Below, piece by piece: positions 58,829 through 64,000 of a stretch of DNA of 64,000 bases. The translations under genes and the position numbers were made by a program. The notes beneath the pieces were generated by a model. The model had not been told where the DNA came from. It worked only from the letters and a program-made list of their open reading frames with translations, and did no database searches. Position 1 is the first letter of the stretch; the number at the start of each line of letters is the position of its first letter. This DNA is from an uncultured Poribacteria bacterium (lineage in GTDB: Bacteria; Poribacteria; WGA-4E; WGA-3G), in the NCBI GenBank assembly GCA_951813545.1, contig OX638352.1, forward strand, positions 4,108,835 to 4,172,834, in the 5' to 3' direction.

Positions 58829-60736
58829 TTACCAATGTTTAAACGAATACATCCGTTGTCCGAGGAACAACCCTAAAATTGCCCATATACTCCCCATCAC
58901 AAATTCGCCGAGCATTGTCCCTAAAAAGAGCGGCAGTGTTCGGCGATACGCACCGATCCCACCGTGGCGAATCAGTAGAGATTTTAGCACCCAAGCGATA
59001 AATACGGGAAACCAGAGCCTACCGAAGTTCCAATTCCCCGCAAGCGGATAAGCCAACGGATGTAACTGCCACCAGATAAACCGCAAGCGCATAAAGAGCG
59101 TCGTCAGCGTCAGCGTGATGCCGAAACCGAAAAATCCCATACGTCCCCAGTCTGTGTCGTTCGGGAGTGTTAACCAGCGTTGTAGATCGCTGAAAGCCTC
59201 CTGTCCGCGCCATGTCCCCAAACTTCCGTGCCGATAACCGGCGTGTAAGAACGCAATAAACCCGATAAGTAACCCAATGACCGTTGCTCCCCACATCACC
59301 CAAAGAATTTGACGCGAGTTAATTCCGCCTTTATCGGCGAGTTTAAATCCTTCCAATTGATTCGGCATCGGTTGCGAACGGTAGTTGCGGGTAAACCCAT
59401 AGAGAAAGGCAAACCCTGTCAATGTTGGCGCACCAATCTTTCTGGAACCGAAGAGCGAAGTAAGGAAGAGTCCGGGACCGGCACGATAGAAATCCATCGT
59501 CGGGGTTCCAAGTTCAGCACGCATCCGGGTGAACGCTAAAACAAGTATGAATTGAATACTGAAAAACCCAAGTACGCCCCACCATGACATCCCTGCCTTC
59601 AGGCAAAATCCAAACACAACCGCAATGCTGAGCAGCAAGCCGAGAAACGCGCTGCGATACCCTATGGGTTCGCCTTTCGTGTCAAGGTTGGTTTTTAACC
59701 CTAAGATATTTCGGACAACCTGCCAGAGATGCTTGTGTGTTATCCAAAGCGCGAAGAAACAGAGCCCAAAGTACGCACCCGTCGATTGCATATCAATATG
59801 CGGATAGCCGGGGGTCTGGTTCATCCCGGTCATTGCTCCAAAAACCAGCTGCGCTTTCCAGAAAAGGTAGAACAGCCAGCAAGAGAGTGACAGATCCAAC
59901 GGCATTAAGAAGCCTATGCCGATGGCGTAAGGGTTCAGATGAATAGGTGTTGAACCAATAGCACTGAACGGTTTTTCCGTGAACAGGAGTCCGATGTCGT
60001 AACGGATAGGGATGTTCGGTACATAAGGGTAGAGAAAACTGATACCATTGAGCAGATCGAGTCCACATCCGATGGCGAAGCCTATCCAAAGGAGTCGGTT
60101 TCGGTAGAAACTTGGACCTTTCGTCATTTCAAAGGGGAGTAAGATGATCGGATAACTCAGTTTTTCGTGTTCAATCCACTGTTTGCGGAGGATAACACTG
60201 AGCATCATCATGGAGAATGCGAGCGCGGAGAAGAAGATTAACCATACTAACACCGGCGTGAACCACGCACGGATGTGCTCCATTTCAAATAGGTTTGAGG
60301 TACCTTCATAATAGCCGGTTAGAGCACGCCGATTCATGACGGCAATCCAATCCGGGATATATCGGAAAAAGAGTGATTGCCATTCATTTTCTGGGGTAGC
60401 GAACCACGCTGCGTGTCCAAGGACGCACATTGTCGCCTGCAACAGATCGTGTCCGCAGACGACGCACGCCAGCGTTACCATAAGGTAAACCGTCAGCAGC
60501 TCCGCTTGTGTGAGCTGCCATCTTGGAAGATAACGCGTTAAGAACAAGTTGAGAAGTGCGAAGAGAAAAAGCGTAAAGACGGCGTTGAAGAAAATCGCCA
60601 TCGTGGTAGGGTATTGTGTTGTCCACACTGTCTCTGTCTGAACAACAAGATAAATATTCAGCGGTAGCGATAGTAAACCTAATAGTATGGCTCGCCAAGT
60701 GACGTTTTCAACTGAAGTATGAGAGGATATGCCCAT
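58829..60736 (-). CDS. Large polytopic membrane protein (DUF6785/DUF6784-like)
   Basis: 635 residues, about 14 membrane helices. It resembles the DUF6785/DUF6784 pair of proteins common in Planctomycetes- and Lentisphaerae-type genomes, which look distantly like oligopeptide transporters; this is from memory. Visible conserved pieces are WIEHEKLSYPIILLP, MRAELGTPTMDFYRAGPG and LHPLAYPLAG. Function is unknown; transport is likely. It reads from the Omp85 gene across a 98-base repeat spacer. Confidence 0.7.
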   Translation of the reverse strand: MGISSHTSVENVTWRAILLGLLSLPLNIYLVVQTETVWTTQYPTTMAIFFNAVFTLFLFALLNLFLTRYLPRWQLTQAELLTVYLMVTLACVVCGHDLLQATMCVLGHAAWFATPENEWQSLFFRYIPDWIAVMNRRALTGYYEGTSNLFEMEHIRAWFTPVLVWLIFFSALAFSMMMLSVILRKQWIEHEKLSYPIILLPFEMTKGPSFYRNRLLWIGFAIGCGLDLLNGISFLYPYVPNIPIRYDIGLLFTEKPFSAIGSTPIHLNPYAIGIGFLMPLDLSLSCWLFYLFWKAQLVFGAMTGMNQTPGYPHIDMQSTGAYFGLCFFALWITHKHLWQVVRNILGLKTNLDTKGEPIGYRSAFLGLLLSIAVVFGFCLKAGMSWWGVLGFFSIQFILVLAFTRMRAELGTPTMDFYRAGPGLFLTSLFGSRKIGAPTLTGFAFLYGFTRNYRSQPMPNQLEGFKLADKGGINSRQILWVMWGATVIGLLIGFIAFLHAGYRHGSLGTWRGQEAFSDLQRWLTLPNDTDWGRMGFFGFGITLTLTTLFMRLRFIWWQLHPLAYPLAGNWNFGRLWFPVFIAWVLKSLLIRHGGIGAYRRTLPLFLGTMLGEFVMGSIWAILGLFLGQRMYSFKHW

Positions 60737-60750
60737 GCTTTCTGTTTTTT

Positions 60751-60832
60751 AATGGCTACCGATTATCCGTTATCGGTTAAAAGAGAATGCTGTGTCAGTC
60801 ACAAACACTTCTTTAGCTGAAAACCGATAACT
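60751..60832. repeat. MITE-like element between Omp85 and DUF6785 genes
   Basis: The left end GGCTACCGATTATCCGTTATCGG and the right end AGCTGAAAACCGATAACTA form inverted repeats around about 50 bases. Confidence 0.5.
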
Positions 60833-60834
60833 AC

Positions 60835-62826
60835 TTAGAAGGTGCGCTCAATTCCCCAAAAGATCATCTGTTTGAACGCTGGTTCGGAGGGAGCATCAAG
60901 TGGAAATGCAAATTCAACGCGAAATATGCCGGCATTGCTGACTTTGGCAAACCCACCCCGTAGCCCGAATCCAACACTTCGTTTTGGTTCTGCCAGACTG
61001 AAGGTGTGATGACCGTTCCAGATGTAACCGATGTCCGTAAAGGCAGTGGCACTTATGACAAGCCCCAGATTAACAGAGCGTTTGATGAACGGCTTTGCAA
61101 TGAACGTGGCAACTGCTTCGATGCCATCGTCAAATTTTCTGAAGAGGGTCCCGCCACAAACAGTTCGACTTTCCAGACGTAGGACCATCATTTTTTCACC
61201 GTTAAATTGTCGGTAATCGTAACCTCGCAATCCATTGAAGGCTCCGAGCATGACTTGGCTTTCACCGCGCCATCCAAACAACATCTCCGTTTTGAATTCC
61301 GCTACAAACGTTTGATGAAAATCGAAAAAACCGTTCTTACGAAATCCTTTGTCGACTGTGTAGATGTCGCCTGTGTTAAATACATCCGTATAATACCATG
61401 AGGTTTGCGTCTGAATGATAGAACGCTCAATTCGGGTTGTAAAGTATGTGCCAATATCTATAAGGATTGTGCCTAATATATGGTTTCCACCTGTCCATCC
61501 CGATCTACTGATAAGGTTTGCGTAAGTTTCTGTTTTGTCTGAACCGTATAAGGGGGAAGCCTGTCCGAGTGAGAACGCGTATTCGGACCCAGCAAAAAAA
61601 TCTTCCTCGCGCCCCATCCTTCTGATGAACCGGGTTTTATAGTAGGTGACGCGCTTCCGCCCCACGGTAACACCAATCATTTTAATGTCACGGTTTGAAG
61701 GTTCCGCCATAGAGGCATAGCGTTTCTCAATTAACTCGTACTTTGAGCGGCGTGAAGTTGCCCAAATCCCAATATAGTTTTGCCGTTCCCGGTCACCGAA
61801 ATATCGGCGGATTCGCCCTGCTGCTCCTTGAAGATTCACCTCAAATCTATCGGTCGCTTCCAGCCTATCAGAGAGCGGGATCATTTCATACCATGCGAAA
61901 TCGCCCGTTGTTTCAGAGAGGCTAAACCTCGCGCTCCATCGGCTCTTCAGCGTATATTGCGGACGTTCCAGCACAACCCCCCATGAATCTCCTTCGCGCT
62001 TTTGAATATAGGCACCATCAAAATTCCAGTGTGAACTGAAAACGCGGGGCATCCTATACTTCCATGTGAGTAAACTTTTAGTTTTTTCGCCGATCTCGCT
62101 AATGCGTTGGTAGCGGACTTCGGTGTCATGACCCGAACCAAATACATTGGATTCCCGTATCCCTAAAAGAAATGTTCCACCCTGACTGTTCAACGCTGGA
62201 TCGAATGAAGGGACGGGCGGCGACCAGAGTTCCGTGATATTGACGTGAACCGTAACCGTGTTTGCCTTGGTGTTCCAGAACGTTTCAATCCTTGCGGCTC
62301 CGATATAACTTTTATCTCGGAGGATTTGCTCGCTTTCTTCCTTATCCGCTTCTACATAGATATCCCCGACCACAAACAGGAGTTCACGGAGGACTACGTC
62401 TTTCTTGGTTTTCTCGTTACCGGATAAGGTGATTTCTCCAATAATCCCCTCGTCAACCTCAATGCCAAGATACACACCATCCGCGAATTGCTTCACAGAG
62501 ATTTGCTCTTCGTCCACACGGGCAAAAAGGTATCCGTTCTTCCGATAAAAGCGTGTAATCGCTTCAAGGTCCGATTTCAGAACGGTTTTATCGTAAACAC
62601 TCCATACATCCGTCTGCATCAACGCCCGGATTTCTTGTTCAGAGAATGATTGATTTCCACTGATTACAATACTGCGTACGGTGTTCGCTTCATCTTTTAA
62701 AGCGATTCTTTTGCGCTTTGCAGTGTCTACCGTCTCTGATGAGATTTCGACTTGTACGCTTATGCTAAATAAGACGATTAAACACAAAGCCCAAAACGAG
62801 CGCGCGACATACCGAAGACCTGCCAT
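60835..62826 (-). CDS. Omp85/BamA-family outer-membrane protein
   Basis: 663 residues. Signal peptide, then two or three POTRA-like domains (RSIVISGNQSFSEQEIRALMQ; GIIGEITLSGNEKTKKDVVLREL) and a 16-strand-type barrel ending in phenylalanine (IFWGIERTF). The conserved loop motif appears as FNGLRGYDYRQFNGEKM (compare VRGF/Y). It is about half the size of the CBM9 fusion at 41.7 kb and unlike it in sequence. Its start overlaps the upstream stop (TAATG). It inserts or exports outer-membrane proteins, perhaps for its operon partner. Confidence 0.9.
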   Translation of the reverse strand: MAGLRYVARSFWALCLIVLFSISVQVEISSETVDTAKRKRIALKDEANTVRSIVISGNQSFSEQEIRALMQTDVWSVYDKTVLKSDLEAITRFYRKNGYLFARVDEEQISVKQFADGVYLGIEVDEGIIGEITLSGNEKTKKDVVLRELLFVVGDIYVEADKEESEQILRDKSYIGAARIETFWNTKANTVTVHVNITELWSPPVPSFDPALNSQGGTFLLGIRESNVFGSGHDTEVRYQRISEIGEKTKSLLTWKYRMPRVFSSHWNFDGAYIQKREGDSWGVVLERPQYTLKSRWSARFSLSETTGDFAWYEMIPLSDRLEATDRFEVNLQGAAGRIRRYFGDRERQNYIGIWATSRRSKYELIEKRYASMAEPSNRDIKMIGVTVGRKRVTYYKTRFIRRMGREEDFFAGSEYAFSLGQASPLYGSDKTETYANLISRSGWTGGNHILGTILIDIGTYFTTRIERSIIQTQTSWYYTDVFNTGDIYTVDKGFRKNGFFDFHQTFVAEFKTEMLFGWRGESQVMLGAFNGLRGYDYRQFNGEKMMVLRLESRTVCGGTLFRKFDDGIEAVATFIAKPFIKRSVNLGLVISATAFTDIGYIWNGHHTFSLAEPKRSVGFGLRGGFAKVSNAGIFRVEFAFPLDAPSEPAFKQMIFWGIERTF

Positions 62827-64000
62827 TATTTTTCACCTGCAGTGCGGACATTTTCGTCCCTTCCCAGTAACGGGTGGGGACCCCGATTGGAAAGAAAACT
62901 TTCAAGGAGCATGAGACCAATAACTAAGATAAGCAATTCACCCCAAATTTCCCTACCGTGTCGGTTGATATTGTAAGCATCAGCTTCTATCGTTGTTCCC
63001 TCGGCTTCCTGGTCAGTTGCTGTTCGGGCACCGACTCGCGCTGCAGCCTGTTCCAGCGGAATCTCTGTTAAATCTCCTTCGGTGGTGTCAACGTTGGCTG
63101 CAAAAAAGTCTCGTTGAATTCTATTTTGCGTTTGCACCTCAACTTGATAGATACCCGGACGTTCTATACCTCGAAACCGCAGGGTCCCGTCTTCGGCAAT
63201 TGGCACCACTGTACCGTTGTCTGTCTCGGATTCATCAGGTTTTGACGTATTGTCGTCCCATTCACCAACCGTGCTCTTTAGGCGAATAGTCGCTTTCCCA
63301 CCAGCACTCTGCGGATAACTTGCTGTGTAGGTGTCCCCAATGTGTCCCTCCCATGCTAAAAGATTGTTACTGGCTGTCGCTGTATAAAGCACGCTCTGTT
63401 GGAGCATTGGAAGGAAATAGGGGTTAACAAGTAGGTCGTTTGTATAAGCCGTGGTGGCGGTCGATGTGTCGTTTGTATTAGATGTCGTCCCCTGTTGTGT
63501 AAGGAGTCCACAATTGTAAAGTAGCACAACACTTGTTCCTTGACTTCGTTCAACGAGAAACGGCGTATCGTCACCGAAACGGGCAATAACGTTGGATTCC
63601 GACAACGGATATAATGTCACGCCGTTGTAAAACTGTGGTGCGTATTGCGTGGAGAATCCTTCGCTTGAAAAGACATCAAAGACCGGGTGTTCTTCCCGAT
63701 ACGTGTGAACCTGCTGTGGCGGTGTCCATGTCAGTGCGGCACCCAATTGGACAGGCAACCAAACATCGCTGAGGTCGTTGTAACTCTTTGCATTGCTGCG
63801 ACTGCTCACGAAGGCGATGATGCTTTTGCCGTGACGGATGAACTCTTGGAGTTGCGCGTTCGCCTGGCGAGAGATTTTTGGCACATCCGCGAGAATGATG
63901 ACATCATAGTCTTCCAATGGGAAGGTCTCAAACTCGGCGGGTGTGCATTGCGTTGGTAAAATCATTGTATCGGCTGTTAGCAGTCGGCTGTCGGCTGTCG
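62826..64000 (-). CDS. BatA/VWA-related membrane protein (5' partial)
   Basis: The frame is open to the right edge (codons before ATG 63965 read SRLLTADTMILP), so the gene continues outside the window; at least 391 residues are seen. The first part (VIILADVPKISRQANAQLQEFIRHGKSIIAFV) is a glutamine-amidotransferase-like region typical of large membrane proteins with an N-terminal BatA or VWA region. A beta-rich segment and one C-terminal helix (ELLILVIGLMLLESFLS) follow. The last 20 codons include the dispersed repeat (SNRGPHPLLGRDENV). It is coupled to Omp85 downstream. Confidence 0.72.
   Translation of the reverse strand, partial: TADSRLLTADTMILPTQCTPAEFETFPLEDYDVIILADVPKISRQANAQLQEFIRHGKSIIAFVSSRSNAKSYNDLSDVWLPVQLGAALTWTPPQQVHTYREEHPVFDVFSSEGFSTQYAPQFYNGVTLYPLSESNVIARFGDDTPFLVERSQGTSVVLLYNCGLLTQQGTTSNTNDTSTATTAYTNDLLVNPYFLPMLQQSVLYTATASNNLLAWEGHIGDTYTASYPQSAGGKATIRLKSTVGEWDDNTSKPDESETDNGTVVPIAEDGTLRFRGIERPGIYQVEVQTQNRIQRDFFAANVDTTEGDLTEIPLEQAAARVGARTATDQEAEGTTIEADAYNINRHGREIWGELLILVIGLMLLESFLSNRGPHPLLGRDENVRTAGEK
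62858..62885. repeat. Dispersed 28-base repeat inside the BatA-like gene
   Basis: Exact inverted copy of 38794-38821. Here it encodes RGPHPLLGR at the protein's C-terminus, in a different reading frame from the copy in the glycosyltransferase. Confidence 0.75.
63966..64000. repeat. GCTGTTAGCAGTCGGCTGTCGGCTGTC-type repeat end at the right edge
   Basis: Tandem CGGCTGTC units match the MITE-like ends elsewhere in this window (34.5 kb). It overlaps the open reading frame of the BatA-like gene, so either the element sits within that gene or the gene starts at 63965. Confidence 0.4.

Overview
The window looks like a piece of a Candidatus Poribacteria genome (inference). It has moderate GC and Gram-negative outer-membrane genes (two Omp85 barrels, lipoproteins). 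It also has the accessory set typical of that phylum: phytanoyl-CoA-type dioxygenases, a sulfatase, Gfo/Idh/MocA and TIM-barrel sugar enzymes, ASPIC/UnbV and LamG proteins, a Uma2 nuclease, and many small intergenic repeats. I see no rRNA, tRNA, CRISPR array, plasmid or prophage module.

Layout. 1-4.35 kb: a sugar ABC importer (binding protein cut by the left edge, then two permeases) interrupted by a Uma2 nuclease. 4.5-8.6 kb: a PhyH-HEAT fusion, a PAP2 phosphatase, a Gfo/Idh/MocA dehydrogenase and a polysaccharide deacetylase. 8.8-12.4 kb: an aldo/keto reductase, an ASPIC/UnbV repeat protein and a TPR lipoprotein. 12.56-13.96 kb: a complete IS4-type insertion sequence with terminal inverted repeats and a target duplication. 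14.1-19.3 kb: a LamG protein, a second PhyH dioxygenase, then a sugar set (FGGY kinase, ROK kinase, GmhA-like isomerase). 19.4-24.3 kb: a membrane-microdomain cluster of two NfeD proteins, two flotillins and a small anchored protein. 24.3-27.9 kb: a 144-bp tandem repeat running into a cell-wall amidase, followed by a dipeptide epimerase that fits murein-peptide recycling. 27.9-30.9 kb: an SDR, a sulfatase and a TIM-barrel isomerase.

31.1-34.4 kb holds four tightly spaced membrane-protein genes of no known function, one with fibronectin III and a DUF6754-like region. This is the best candidate for an undescribed system. 34.6-41.4 kb: aroB-aroK, divergent promoters, two tandem GNAT acetyltransferases, a GT39-like glycosyltransferase, a nucleotide kinase and a XylA-like isomerase. 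41.7-45.4 kb encodes a 1230-residue protein joining a DUF4097-like region, a CBM9-like domain, POTRA repeats and an Omp85 barrel. 45.4-49.5 kb: a YgfZ/GcvT-like protein, a universal stress protein and a TatT/TatP pair without DctQ/DctM. 49.8-54.7 kb: corrinoid C1 chemistry (corrinoid protein, ATP-dependent activase, homocysteine methyltransferase). 54.8-64 kb: DUF402, DegT aminotransferase, coiled-coil protein, DUF4097 lipoprotein, DUF6785-like membrane protein, a second Omp85 and a BatA-like protein cut by the right edge.

Three short repeat families run through the window: (a) a leader repeat ending in CCGCAAGG-AAAATTAAAA placed directly before start codons, sometimes in tandem or fused to the gene; (b) MITE-like elements with GTTATCGGTTATCAGT-type ends; (c) small perfect palindromes. 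All calls come from reading the sequence; no database search was possible.
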